Below are positions 44,501 to 57,030 of a DNA stretch of 64,000 bases, in pieces. Source of the DNA: Tomocerus qinae (Eukaryota > Arthropoda > Collembola > Entomobryomorpha > Tomoceridae). The notes beneath the pieces were generated by a model. That model was given only the letters and a program-made list of their open reading frames with translations. It ran no database searches and was not told where the DNA came from. A program made the translations under genes and the position numbers. The stretch lies in assembly GCA_020055645.1 (NCBI GenBank), contig CM034548.1:37440296-37504295 (forward strand). Direction: 5' to 3'. How positions within the stretch are numbered: the first letter of the stretch is position 1; the number at the start of each line of letters is the position of its first letter.

Positions 44501-47500
44501 GAAGTCTGAAATGCCGTAGGTCATTAATGATCAGAAAATTCACTGGCGTAGCCAGTACCAATGGACTAGGACGTGGTGTATTATTTAACAGTAAATATTA
44601 TATATATTATAAGGTTGAGTAGTATAGAATCCATAGCCAATAAATACAAGTCCTGGTTGTGAACAATTTGTACTTCACCTTTAGATTTCCACTATTAGAG
44701 CTGTGGATTGTACTAGTTGGATTATTGTAGTTAGTAGAGGAGTTGATGGGAGAACGGAAAAGAGTGCATCAAACGAATTGTATAGAACGGCGCCTTGCCG
44801 TGTCGTGTCTGACCAAACTAAACTAACAATACACAAGCCGGAGGTATCTGTAAGATCTTCAGGTAAGTTTGTATGATGAATGGAACAAGTGGAGAGTGCC
44901 GTTAACTTGTACTGTTCACTGTTTGAGAAATACATGGTTACTACTTACTTACTACTACTATAGTACTATTATATAATAGTATACGAATCTTGGCTGTTTG
45001 TTTCATTACGGTCTGCTTTTTGTTGTTAGCATTGGACTCGTCCGACGATCAGATCTCACACTAAACTATCTGCTCTACACATTGTTGCATTGAATGCACT
45101 CTCTGCTGCGGCGAAATCCCATCTCCTTCCCTTGTTTCTCTGTCTGTAGCAAATGCTGAACTGGAAGAACTGCACTGATTGTCCTCTCACTACTAGAATT
45201 TAGAACTACCAGTTTCTACTTGGACTTGTCGCCCCGTGAACTGCACTCCTGCCTTCTAACACAATTCATAATTTATTTTCCTTCCCAATTCGCACTGCTA
45301 CAAATTAAATAAATAATAAAAGGAAAGTCGTAAATGCGAGATTTTAAAATCCTCTTAAACCAGGCATTTTTTATTATGATTAACAAAAATTCCTGTACGC
45401 ACAAAAGTTATAGCTTATTTGAGACGCATTTTAGGGCAATAAGTCATTTACTTACTATTTAATCATTTTTAGCCGTAGAATTATTATTATTTATTACCTG
45501 TATTGCAGAAGTATATCTGCGTATTTCACCTGTGGGTGCCTATGAACTCAAATAACAACTATTAAATGAATTTCATCATAGTATCTTGCACAACTTCCCT
45601 AGTTAGTACAGCAGTTTTGTGACAGTGATAAAAATGTGCACTGAATTAAATAAAAGAGAAATGAACTGAATTTTTTTTTAGCTTGAGTAGAAGCTGATAA
45701 GTTAGAAACTGGAAAAGGCAATGTACTAGGATGAAGCAATAGACTAGTTTATATGCTGCCTTTGTTTATAGGTTTATTATTTTGACAGAAAAGTACTTAA
45801 AAAACACATGGACTTATTTTTTACGATTTTGTTATGAGTAGGTATTAATAGTATGTAGGTAGGTTTTGTGAGCTCATTGAATGAAATATCCAATAAAAAT
45901 GCTTTCAGAAGAAGACAGAAAGCTATAAAAAATTACATAAAAAATTTCATTTATCATACAAGAGCTTAGCATGATTTTCCTGTCATTAATCTTTATCCAA
46001 ATGAAAAACTAAGAAAGAATAATGTCGTGAGAAAACTAATGAAATACATACATAAAGCATTCAAATGCATTTGAAGAAAGACTGTCACTTCACTTTCAAG
46101 CCGCAGTTTGCTGATTGCTATGAAATATTGCTTGCTACTTAAATCTGTCTCTTCATAGATACATCATTTTATTTAGATTACAAATGCTTCAGGTATCACA
46201 GGGTATTTTAATCCAAGTCAATTCCGCCGGCTGGTGTATCTTCCTATTTGCATAAATAAATTCGCAATATATCGTTGGTGATATCAAAAATAAGTAGAAA
46301 CTTCTTACTTGAAAATGTTAAAATGCATTAAACTACTTAAATCTGTATTAATGAAGAAGTTGGTAGAAAAACAGTCGTGGGCGTGAGAACTGGCCTGAAG
46401 ATGTATATTAGCATATTTTGATGCATTTGTGTATTTTGTAATGGATTTTGTGCGGCAGTTTATCTCGTTTAGGATTTCGGGAACGATATTTGAAGAAGAA
46501 AATATGTTTAAATAAATTTTTTAGGAAGACTGTTTTTCATTGAAGTGTTTGCATACTCAATCTAATAAAATATAATATCTATCCCCCTTGCAAATAACAG
46601 GATGAACGGAGGAGACGGGACAGAACAAAGTCTGCACTAGCTGAGGATGTAAACTAGAGCACAGGTAGCAGAGCCGTGCAGGTTGGAAGGGATGAATATG
46701 AGAGAAGATGAAATGTTGACTGTATATTCTGAATTATTAATTTGTCACAAGCAAACGAGTCTCATTCGTCTAAAAGCTTTCAACTATTCACATTCTAGAG
46801 TGACTCTCGCCTTAATGTCGTATGGTGGCTTACGTTATTTAAGCTTTATTGTGAATTTCGCTGTAGTTGTGTCTGTTCTCTGATCTGGGTCTGCATTTAA
46901 TTCCAGCTGCCTTTACCATTTGCTCACCTTAGTCTCTTCAATAGAAATGTATAGGCATCCCAGATTACTTTATCGTAGTACCAGCATAGCCGTTCTACAA
47001 ATGAATGACAAAATGAACCTGTACCAGTTCCCGTGATATGAACAGAGTAGTACTAATCGAGCTATCAACTAAAGATATCCCTATTTTCATTTAGATGAAT
47101 TCTAGTAATAGGAATAGAAGTAAATAATATATGGGAAAGTGTAGTAGTAATTTGCCGAGTGGATGAATAAAGTCAAGTGAGTGTTTCTTGTATGTAGAGA
47201 ACGCGAAAGAAAACACAAATGCAATTCGGGACAACAGGTTAATAAATAGCTAGGGTTAATTGCAAAGATGATACGGTTCATTATAAAAGGGGCCGAAAGC
47301 TATAAAACAAATAAATCCAACATATTTGACTTCGTATCGTTTATTTTCATAACATTTCAGTACTTTTGTGTAATATATACATTGCATGCATGGGAGGAAA
47401 GTATAGCGATAAGTACTAAGTATCTGCACGAGGCACTTTGATACAAACTGACACAGCTGTGTGTTTCCTATCTACAGACACTACTTATAACTGTACTTTG

Positions 47501-50500
47501 TCAAAAGAGACGACGACGAACGAACTTATGCACTTTGCTCTTATTCATCGTCTGAAGAACAGAAATAGTAATTCAGAGTCAAAGTTACTCAAACTTTCCA
47601 TTTCAAACTTTTTGGCGAATTTCGGCGAAAGGAAGAATTAATTAGTACCCCAACTAAACAGAGACAAAATGCTTGACGGTTATGAAAAGATTCTTGGATA
47701 CATTTTCTTCATGTGTCCTTCTGAAATGTAAATGTTAGTCTCTATACTATTCTAACCTGTTATTTTGAATCAAAGGAATCCAAAGGCGTGAATCATAACG
47801 CTCACGTTACATGCTACGTTGACTTCATAACTGACTACAAAGTCAACATAAATATGTGTTATTTAATATTTTAAGTGCCACACTCCCTTCTCTTGAGGTT
47901 AGAATTCAAGTACTGCGTAAGTAATAAGTTCTGCCCATGCAAGTAATAAGCAAAATTATCTATTGCATATCTACACCATACATCAAATAGCTGGGACCTT
48001 ATAGATTTTTCATATAATTTTGTTATAAGAGGTAATATTTATGTACCAGCGAAATTTCACGCTCGTAATTCTATATTTGGAAGCCTACCTACATTAAATA
48101 AAAACCATAGAAAACTATATTTATTTAGGTAACCATAAGTGTGCAAATGACGTGTCTTTTCCTTAGAACTAATAGGTAACTATTTTACTTTGAGTTTACA
48201 ACCAACTGCAGTAAAAAGTCAAAAAGTATAAATATTTATGGTAGACACTCCCAAATAAGTATCAGTGAGAAGAAATGTTGCCTTAATCTTGTTCTCTTGC
48301 TAAATTTACAAAGAAATAGGTTATAATTGAAGAGCCCTGTTATTCTACTCTGTCGATTTTCCATTACACGCATCCGTAAGCAAGAAATAGTAAACTAGTT
48401 AAATAAAATGTACCTAGCTAAGTCAACACAGAAGTGGAAATACGTGACAATAGAATGCGAGGGAGAAAGTCGGATACAAACTCTCTACGCAGTAGAATAA
48501 AAAAATGATATAAGCGTTTGACAGTCTCGCCGTTCAACAGACGAGGAATTAAAACCAAAAATCTTTAGTTCCACTTAGTAGAGAGAGAGAGTAGCTCGCT
48601 GCAAGTGAAAACAATTTACACGGGCAATTGTATTATAATGATTGTGAATTTCCGAACCATACAAATATAAACTACTATATAACTGCGTCTTTATTTTTTG
48701 CACGGTTGGAGGATTTTATATGATACAGGTACATGCATGTGCTTTTCTTCCAAGTGGATTTTTCGTGGATGATGAAATGAGTTTTGTGTTGATTAGTAAT
48801 GTATTATTTTAGACGTAGTACTAGTATTTGTATCCCATTTCCTCTTGTATACGTAAGCCAAGTAAAATATGAGGATTTTAGTAGTTTCAGTGTGAAACGT
48901 TCTTTCCTCTCCGTTAATCTGATGCTATGAGAAGAAATAAAGTAAAGTAAGTAAACCGAAAAAAAGGAAACCGAGTGAAATAAAAGAGCAAAGTAATAAA
49001 TGAAAAGCTATGGGAAGTAAAGTAAACGTCGACTAAAGTCTTGTCTCTCCCCCTCCTACCTTTTTCATTTATTTCCTTATATTACTCCATTCATACTCCG
49101 TCAACTTCTTTCAAAATGTGTGTCGGTAAAACGGTATGTGTTTTTATAATGAGCATGAAATATATATCTAACTCTCTCTGTGAGTGCCTAAACATTTATA
49201 TACATCTTGCATTACGTTAAGTAACACTTTATATTATTCCATAGCAACAACTACTACTATATATAGTAAAAGACTGCATGTAAAGATACTTACACTTAGT
49301 TTGCATTGTTTTGTGAGTATATTAAATGAATATGCCTACTTATGCACACACTTAGCACAATGGCCTGTACGTTCACAAGGAAGAGTAAGTAGTGTACTGT
49401 GAAGAAATATTTGGCGAGGAGAAAGCAGAACTGTAAACGAGAGAAAGTGGAAGCAGTATTTAACATTTCCAGCATTGAATTAAAAAGCCTGTAGGTAAAT
49501 GGCAGAACAAAGAACTTCAAAGAAAGCTCTCTCATTTCTCCCCAATCTAAACAAGGTAAATATAATCATGAGACGCATAATGAAATCGATTCTGATCTAT
49601 CTTATGTAATGTAATGCTACCAAATTCATTTCAAAGACGCTCTTTACTGATGTGACAGCGACAGCAAAACAATACTTCCCAGATTACAAAAGTAACCTAC
49701 ACTTTTCTATAGTCTAAAAGACACTGATATACAAATGATGCAACTCATCGCCTTTTTTCTCTCTCCACATTTGTAAATTGTCTCTTTTATTCAGGGAACT
49801 TCTAGATTCCCTTTTCACCATTTTAACTTCTTTTAAACTTGCTTTTCTTTCAAATAACTTTATCCCCATTAAAAACTATTGATAGAAATGTGATGCACCT
49901 TTTTTCCTAATTACAGAAATTTCCGCTCTAATGTAATTGTGCATGAAAACTAATTTTTAAAATTGTAAAATACCAACTTAGAAATTTTAACCATTCGTAT
50001 TGGTTTCTTGTTCCTCCCCAAAATAACGAAGAGCTTTTTTGTTCCTGATTCCACGTCGTTATCAACATTCCTCTCGAATTCATTAGTTCCCTTGATAAAG
50101 CTAACGAAAATCAACTCGAGCGATCCAATTTTCTCCTTGAGACAGAGAGAATTTATTTTAAATGCTTGTCTTTATTTCATCTCTTAGTTCTAGAGACTCC
50201 AACTTTTTAGATTTGCAAACTTATTATGCGATCCTAGTGAAGGTGTTTATAGTTTATTTACTTTATAGTTTATTTTCAAACACTCATTGTTCTACTCAGA
50301 AATTTGCATTTCCGCCGCTAGTAAATCCAATATTATTCATATACATATACCTATATACTGATACAAATCAAATTGCGTTTTGCAAACCCGTTTCTATAGC
50401 TCAGACAAAGGTTGCCGTAAAGTAAGACGCAGTAGTGATAATTTGGTTAGGTATACTGAATTATTAACTTATTTTTTTTAGAATTTCTTTGTGACTCTTT

Positions 50501-53500
50501 TGTACCATCGTAATTTAATAATTCCCTTTAAGTTACTTTTATATTAAATTCTGCATAAGTTAATAATTACTTCATCAGCACGGTTTTTGCAGAGTTGCAG
50601 AAAAGATTATCTAACATATAATGAACATGTACAGGATGTATTTATCATATAATGTGAGGATAGTGAATTTATAATTGTTTAAAATCCAACAAAGTTGACT
50701 CAAAGATTAAAAGACCATAAACTTAGCCCACCTACCTCCATAAAGAGTTTTTAATCATTTTTGATCTAGATTTTATAAATAGTGCAAATTGTTATTGTAA
50801 CAACAATTTAGTTTTTAATATGGATCAATTTATGGCATTAAAGTTAGAGCCAATTTTTAGAACCGAAATAGTAAAATAAAATAGAGTTGTTAGGTCAAAA
50901 GCTGAATATTTTATATTTTCAGAGAGGTTACTTATCCAGGCATTGGAAATAAGTGAACAATAAAGAAGTAGTGGTGAGCAGAGTGAGCTGTGTAAATTGA
51001 GTTCACTTGTTCGTACCGATGAGATTTGTCAGAGTGAAACCATAACAAGTCCGATAGAATGTAAGCCGACAATATTACACACACAGGACTTTATCTGTAT
51101 CGAATCAACGAGTCTGTCGAGTCCCAGTCACAACAAAACACACAAGACATGGTGGAACATCCCCGTATTTTCTCTTTCTTTTCTTCTATGAATACAGACT
51201 GAGAATGAACCTATTTGTACCGACATATAACATGTTTGATACTTGTGTAATGTGTGTTGGTATGCCGTAGTTTGACTCTGCTTTCTCCTAGTAGTAAAAC
51301 ATTGTGTTATCCTTGTAATAGAGTAAGAGCATAGAAGGCCGCATTCTCCCTACTCAGCTATCTCTATGCATTACTTGAAAGCATTTATAGGTAATGAAGA
51401 AAAGTCCCCAAAGATTTCTATCATTCTCTACAGCCCACATATGTACAAATTGCGAGGAACGACTGAATCCACTATATACGGTGTGCAGTAACTACATGAC
51501 ATACTTAGACTATTCTTCCGTATAGTAGTACATGTAGATAGTAGTAATGCACACAGATTTCTGCAAAAGAATGGCAGATTCTCTATTTTGCTTCGAAGAT
51601 AGTGTGTTAACATTATTGAGTAATGTTATGAAGTAGAGACAATTCTATTAAGAAACGCCTTCCTTACTTCCTCAACGTAAGTAAACCATGTATCATCGTA
51701 TTCCAACATTCAACCTTGGATATTATACGTCGTAGTAACCACAACATTCAAGACTCATTAATCCAAACGGTAAACAATGCCATTATTATTTTCTCATCAC
51801 AAGAGATTGCTCACTAAATTAAAAATTAAATCCCAGGTAAATTAAAACCTGAATAAATTAATAATAAAATCCACATAAATTACAGTCGGAGGATTAAAAG
51901 CATAACATTAAAAACTGCTGCCACTATATTTATTGTGGCCACAATATATTAACTAAGGATTAAGGCAATAACTTGCAAAATTAATTTTTGCAATTTTGTT
52001 TCATCTTTTTGTCATTACAACTTTATCCTTTCAAAAGTAGTAGATAGCAGAATAATTTTCATAAAGTCTGTCAATATTGACAATGTACAAATTAATAAAG
52101 ATGCTTTGAAGTTTAGCATTTCTCAGCTATTCATTTGTATCATTTATAAAAGAAAAAATCTCCCGAGTCTGTTATTAATTCCTGTCCTTTTTGAATTAAT
52201 ATTTTGTGTCAACAATGACTATGTTTGTTGTGGACATGCCGCATTGATGACTTTACTATGACATATGGTAGAAGTGTATGTGTTGTGAAGTTAGTGCAGC
52301 GTACTTAAGTTTTAAGTAGTAGAGTGAGGTAGTAGTAGTGCAGGATAGGTTAGTACTGAAAATAGAAGGATGCCGATGTACATAAGAATAGAATAGGAAA
52401 GTAAAAGAAAAGTAAATCTAAAGCAGGAGATGACTAGAACTGGAAGCTGCCAAGCCAGAAAAATCAGTCCGCATTTTGGAGTACGTACTTGCACCATAAC
52501 ATTACACTCCCTTTGGTGAGCAACCCCAAGGTAGATTTTGAAAGTTAATATAAAGCCATAGGTATGTTAAGAGATGTGTAGATATTTAGCGTATTTTGTC
52601 CTTTCATTTGATAGAGAAGGAAAGCAAATGCATAGATAAGAAGATAGTAAGAGTTGTAATGTGATGTAACACGGCCCACTTAGGTAAGTCGGTTAAGCGA
52701 GTAAGTAGATACAATGGGCAAAGTCTCTTTGAAACAGAGATAGCTACTAAATAGAACTTGCTCACACTTCTACTTGTTTGTATTATTGTACAATGCACAT
52801 ACAGAGATGCACATAGGGGTACTAAAAGGTATCTGTACCTGCGTCAGTTAGATATGCCAGCATGAACAAAGATACAAGAGAATCTCATGAGGATTCTTGT
52901 ACAGCATTTTAATTATTTGCCACATCCTTTCTAATGTTTATTTGGTTCACGAAATTTACGAGCTTGGATGGATGTTGCCGTCACCATTTCCTTCTTCAGT
53001 GCTTGATATATATTTTTCCGCGAGCCAGGAGAAATGCACACATATGTAATGTACCATATGAGTACTCATTCCCTCTTCTACCTACAGTTTATTTTATAAG
53101 TAAATACCAACCTAGGTATGTAGATAATAAATATCATACATATGAAGACAAGACCAACATACATTACATACTTTACTTCAAATACAAAAACCAGACAAGG
53201 TACATAATAAGACAAGATGTTGGGCTTATTGTTAGTTAGTCATATATATACTTTAAATGAGTCAAGTAGAGTTATATAGTTAGGCCTATTATCACTTCTG
53301 TCTGATGTGAATTGTGAAATCCCCTTCTATGCCTTGAGACATGTACTTACAAATTCATGTTACAATGTATATTATATATACGTAATAAACCTTGTTTAGT
53401 ATACCAACAGATACACACACACCTTGGAGAATGCAGAATTACTATGACTATTATAACAACGTAGAGGATAGAATATAGAAAATGTTAATGTGGACGTAAA

Positions 53501-55700
53501 GAGGATAGGAAGACTACTCGAGTTAAGTCAACTAAACTAACTCTGTGTGAGAAGGTAGCCAAAGGAGAGTGCCTGGTTTGAGTAGCCCAAAGAAGAGGAA
53601 ACCAAAGTATACATTACTCTAAAACATAACAAGACGTTAGAAAGTAAGTAAAATAAAATTTCAACCATCTAGGCGTGGCGTGGCACGGGCTCTCCTCTCC
53701 GGGGTCCATTTGTATCTCTATTTATTTCCTTTTCCACTACAATGCCACTACTTCGGGGCTTCCTTCAAGTCAGGAGGTGAGCAGTAAGTACTCCGTTCTC
53801 GAGTGATGTCAGCCTGTACCTACGCACTTGATATACTTTTATTACGAATATACTACCTATATTGAAAAAATAAAGTGGATGGTCAACTTACTGTACTTAT
53901 CGTAAGTTTAGCCACTGCACTGTCTTGCTCTATTTTGGCTTGGCCCGAGTGGAATTCTCCTGGAGAACATTCTAACATAATAAGGACTGAGGGTTCTCTG
54001 CACTTACACTCATACAGCAGTAAAACCATTAAAAAAATAAAATGGTAATGTTTTCTCCCAACTTTCACTTATTTTCTGCCAAAAGTCACTTTGAGTTACT
54101 AGCTCAGTGTCTCTGGAACAATTGTAACGTGATGTTATAATCGGCCTACGTCCCTAACAAATGCGTACTAATCCCATTCGTCTTGATGTAAAATATTGGT
54201 TTGTTATATAAATGTATCCACTTTCGCCTAAGATCTGTTGCCAAGTTTTAACCTTTGTTACGTGGCCACTTTGACTATTGCGTCCCTCTGTCCATCCACA
54301 CAAAATAAGGCTACTTCTCTGCTCCCTATTCACCTTTTTCAAATAAAAACATGTATCTACTAAAAGTTCCTTCCACTCCTTGTAAACTTTCCCACGGATG
54401 CCCTCTGACACTCAGAATGTTTGCTTCATTCTCAAAATTCTTTCTTTCCCAATCAATGTAATATGATATTCATTACGAACTCATAATCAGTATTTTGTAG
54501 ATTTTGAGAAGTTAAAGTATTCGCAATTTTGGACAAAATTGAGTAATTGAATTTTATATTTCTTATATTTTATAATATCTTAAGTATCTTGCATTCTTTT
54601 AGGTATCATACTCATTCATACGTTTAGGTAGATCTGCTGAGATATGCATTTATCCATGTTCCTATACTCCAGACTTATGCTTTGTGGTAAAATATAAGAA
54701 TAACTATTAAGATTTTCCTTAAGAATAATGATAGAATAAAAATAAGTACTAAATGTCCTATAGTAGATTACGTAAGTAAATATGTATCCACCTTATTATT
54801 TTCTTCCTGTGTACGTGGAGATTGGAAGTTGCATTAGGCAAAGATACTTTAAGTACTTATTCCATGGTAAGTAAGCATGGCGTGCATGAAAATCCTTAGA
54901 GAGGAAATGGACAGGTTAGTTCTAAGCTCAGGGAAAGCGTATCAGTATCTTGTAATGCAATGTGAACTAATTTTGGTGTTGCTCATTAGCGAGAGTTGCT
55001 TTACAGTAGTTTGCTCATGCATTCTTCTAAGATTATTTCAGATAGGTAGGCTTATTAGTAAATAAAGAGAGATCGGTCCATCTCTAACACATAATACACT
55101 GCAATTTGAAGAAAGTTTTCTGAAAAAAGCCACGTGTCCAGTTTAGCATCTTTGTAAACTCGCAGAAACACAATTCTGCTACTTATATGCCTAATTTATA
55201 CCTGTGGGCATTACAAACAATAGCATGGCGCTTAACTTCTACATTCCAGACAACTTAAGACCTCTTCTAGGTATATCTATTTTTATCTCTCTGCATTCCC
55301 ATCTGAATACCCTGCTAGGCAAAAGAAAGTACTAATTATGATGAGTAGAGTTTTCAATGAGGCATGAGCAATTACATGCTTTCAATTCCTATCGTATACT
55401 GCCTGCAATAAATTATTTTTATGTAGTCGTTATCACATTGATCATAATGTAACTTAAAAGTAGTAAAAAATCAGTTGAAAATGGAAATAATTGTGTATTT
55501 ATCCAAAAAATAATTTTGCATTGAAATCTCATAGTTTAAGGTACAAAGACAGCCAAAATAGTAAAATTCAGGAAATATTTGCGACGTAAAATGACGATGC
55601 AAAAATGAAAGCCGTTGGACAAAACTCGATTGTATACAAGATAGGATAATTATTGTTATTAGATCGTAAATAGCATTTCCATAAGAGTGAGTATTTATAA
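41530..55700. other. Gene desert, third part: no gene recognised
   Basis: AT-rich. An ATG-led 96-codon plus-strand frame at 43,326-43,616 has a weakly signal-peptide-like start, but no splice context or family supports it. Slightly GC-richer patches at 45,040-45,290 and 53,670-53,790 might be promoters or leader exons. Nothing firmer was seen. Confidence 0.55.
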
Positions 55701-55729
55701 TGATAGTGAAAGAAAGATATATTTATGGA

Positions 55730-56280
55730 GAAAATTGGAGTGGTAAATAAATATAGTGTGTGAGTGCAAAGTGTAAGCGGTGCGGGCGGTGTTTGTGGAG
55801 TGAAGAGTGTGAGTGGCAGGAGTCATAGGAATTTGAGAGTGTCCATCGATAATGTGGGTAAAAAATAAGTTCGGGTAGGTGTAGGAGTATCAGAAAAGTC
55901 GTACCCCCAACCATCGAAATAGGCGAAGGAAAGAAGAAAGTGAGTCTGCCTGTCGGTGTGAGTAGTATGTAGTTGTGTGTGTGGGTTTCGTTGCTTGTGA
56001 TCGTCTCAGTGACTCGGCTGAATCTGACTTGCTTGGGTTCGAGAAAACAGCGAGGCAAAGAGCAAGAAAGTCTGAGTGATCTGTGTGGATGCCTTTGCAT
56101 GGCAAGTACTCCTCTTTCTCCCACTGCTGACTCTATCTCTGTAGCTCACTCAGTTGGTCTGCAGCTCTTGGACCATCCGTCGTCTGCCCGTCTCTCCGAA
56201 TTCACCGATCTTAGAATGAGGAGGCAACTCTTTCTCACTGTCGACAATGCTTCTCATTTAGTTTTGGTGGCTCTGTCGAA
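55730..56280 (+). promoter_or_regulatory. 5' leader and probable promoter region of the 56-kb gene
   Basis: From about 55,730 the base composition rises in G+C, with many GTG/TGTG tracts and CpG. It leads directly into the long coding exon. All reading frames close before the ATG at 56,281 except the upstream ORF described next. No convincing TATA box was seen. Initiator-like TCAGT occurs at about 56,007 and 56,150, but neither has a well-spaced downstream promoter element. Confidence 0.45.
56089..56130 (+). CDS. Upstream ORF 1 of the 56-kb gene (13 codons)
   Basis: ATGCCTTTGC opens a 13-residue frame that ends at TGA 56,128. It is in the same frame as the main ORF but separated from it by this stop and by a TAG at about 56,211, so the main start cannot lie further upstream in this exon. 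Confidence 0.45.
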   Translation: MPLHGKYSSFSHC

Positions 56281-56284
56281 ATGA
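56099..56284 (+). CDS. Upstream ORF 2, ending in an ATGA overlap with the main start
   Basis: The ATG at 56,099 opens 61 codons. The stop TGA (56,282-56,284) overlaps the main ATG (56,281-56,283) as ATGA. The frame is also open upstream of its ATG. The peptide (start MASTPLSPTADS) has no recognised domain. Overlaps of this kind can support termination-reinitiation or repress the main frame. Both are inferences here. Confidence 0.45.
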   Translation: MASTPLSPTADSISVAHSVGLQLLDHPSSARLSEFTDLRMRRQLFLTVDNASHLVLVALSK

Positions 56285-57030
56285 AAGACAAACACAGTGG
56301 CTCTGCCAGTGGTAGTGCTAATGGTATTGGTGCCAGTAGTAGTGACAGTAGTAGCCCATCTCAACAGCCACCTCAGACCTTGTCGCAAGAGCCTCTAGTC
56401 AACACGGCAGCCAAACGACCCTCAATCACTGCCAACACGGCAACAACAATCGGAGACATTCCCATCTCCGCCAACAATAACGGAACGGATTCCTCCACTT
56501 CCAATAACGGTTCCTCCAAAATTGCGGACACTCTTCAAAATCACACCGACTGCCCTGGGAGCAGTGGGGAAATACCCGAATTTGTGAATTCCATTGACAA
56601 CAACTTGACCCTGGGTCAAAATCAGGGTCAAATCTTACCTGGCCCTTCTCCCAACCCCAATCCCTCACCCTCCCGACAAAAACAACTTCCCGACCCTCAA
56701 CAACCCCATGCTCAGACTCGCTCCCACTCTATCTCCTTGCCGCACTCCAGTTCCGCGGGAATTAACCCCAATCTATTTTGTTCCACGAATAGCAAACCTT
56801 CTGAGGCTAAGAATGACCTTAGTCAAGTTCAATTTAGAGGTCAACCCGCTCCCATCTCAGAGCATCGGGCATCCATCGGACCCATTCAAGTTCAACCTCA
56901 AATTGTTGTCAACCAGAGGCAACCGCCGCCGAGAAAACCATTGAAATTAAAAAATCATGCCGGCGGAGCTACCGACTACTATGATAATCTTCACATCAAG
57001 TCTTTTACGGCGCACAACCCCAATACACAG
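56281..57030 (+). CDS. First coding exon of a large unrecognised gene: Ser/Pro/Gln/Asn-rich N-terminus
   Basis: This 750-bp exon holds 250 codons from the first usable ATG and ends at ACACAG|GTAAAT in phase 0. It is much longer than chance frames here and is GC-richer than the flanks. The protein begins MKDKHSGSASGSANGIG. It is low-complexity, with Ser, Pro, Gln, Asn and Thr runs, no signal peptide and two cysteines at most. The last 40 residues are different in character. The segment PPPRKPLKLKNHAGG is basic, and TDYYDNLHIKSFTAHN looks ordered and is probably the conserved edge of a domain continuing in the next exon. Without the splice, the frame would run only five more codons to a stop. 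I do not recognise the family. A disordered N-terminus of a signalling, channel or scaffold protein is plausible. Confidence 0.8.

Noticed and set aside
53670-53790. GC-richer patch with a donor-like GAGGTGAGC, considered as a leader exon of the 56-kb gene
   Set aside because: No start-site motif and no matching acceptor before 56,281 could be singled out. Too weak to list as a feature.
53883-54068. Minus-strand short frame with a leader-like hydrophobic start
   Set aside because: The hydrophobic segment depends on a non-ATG start. From the first ATG the peptide is under 50 residues with no family signal.
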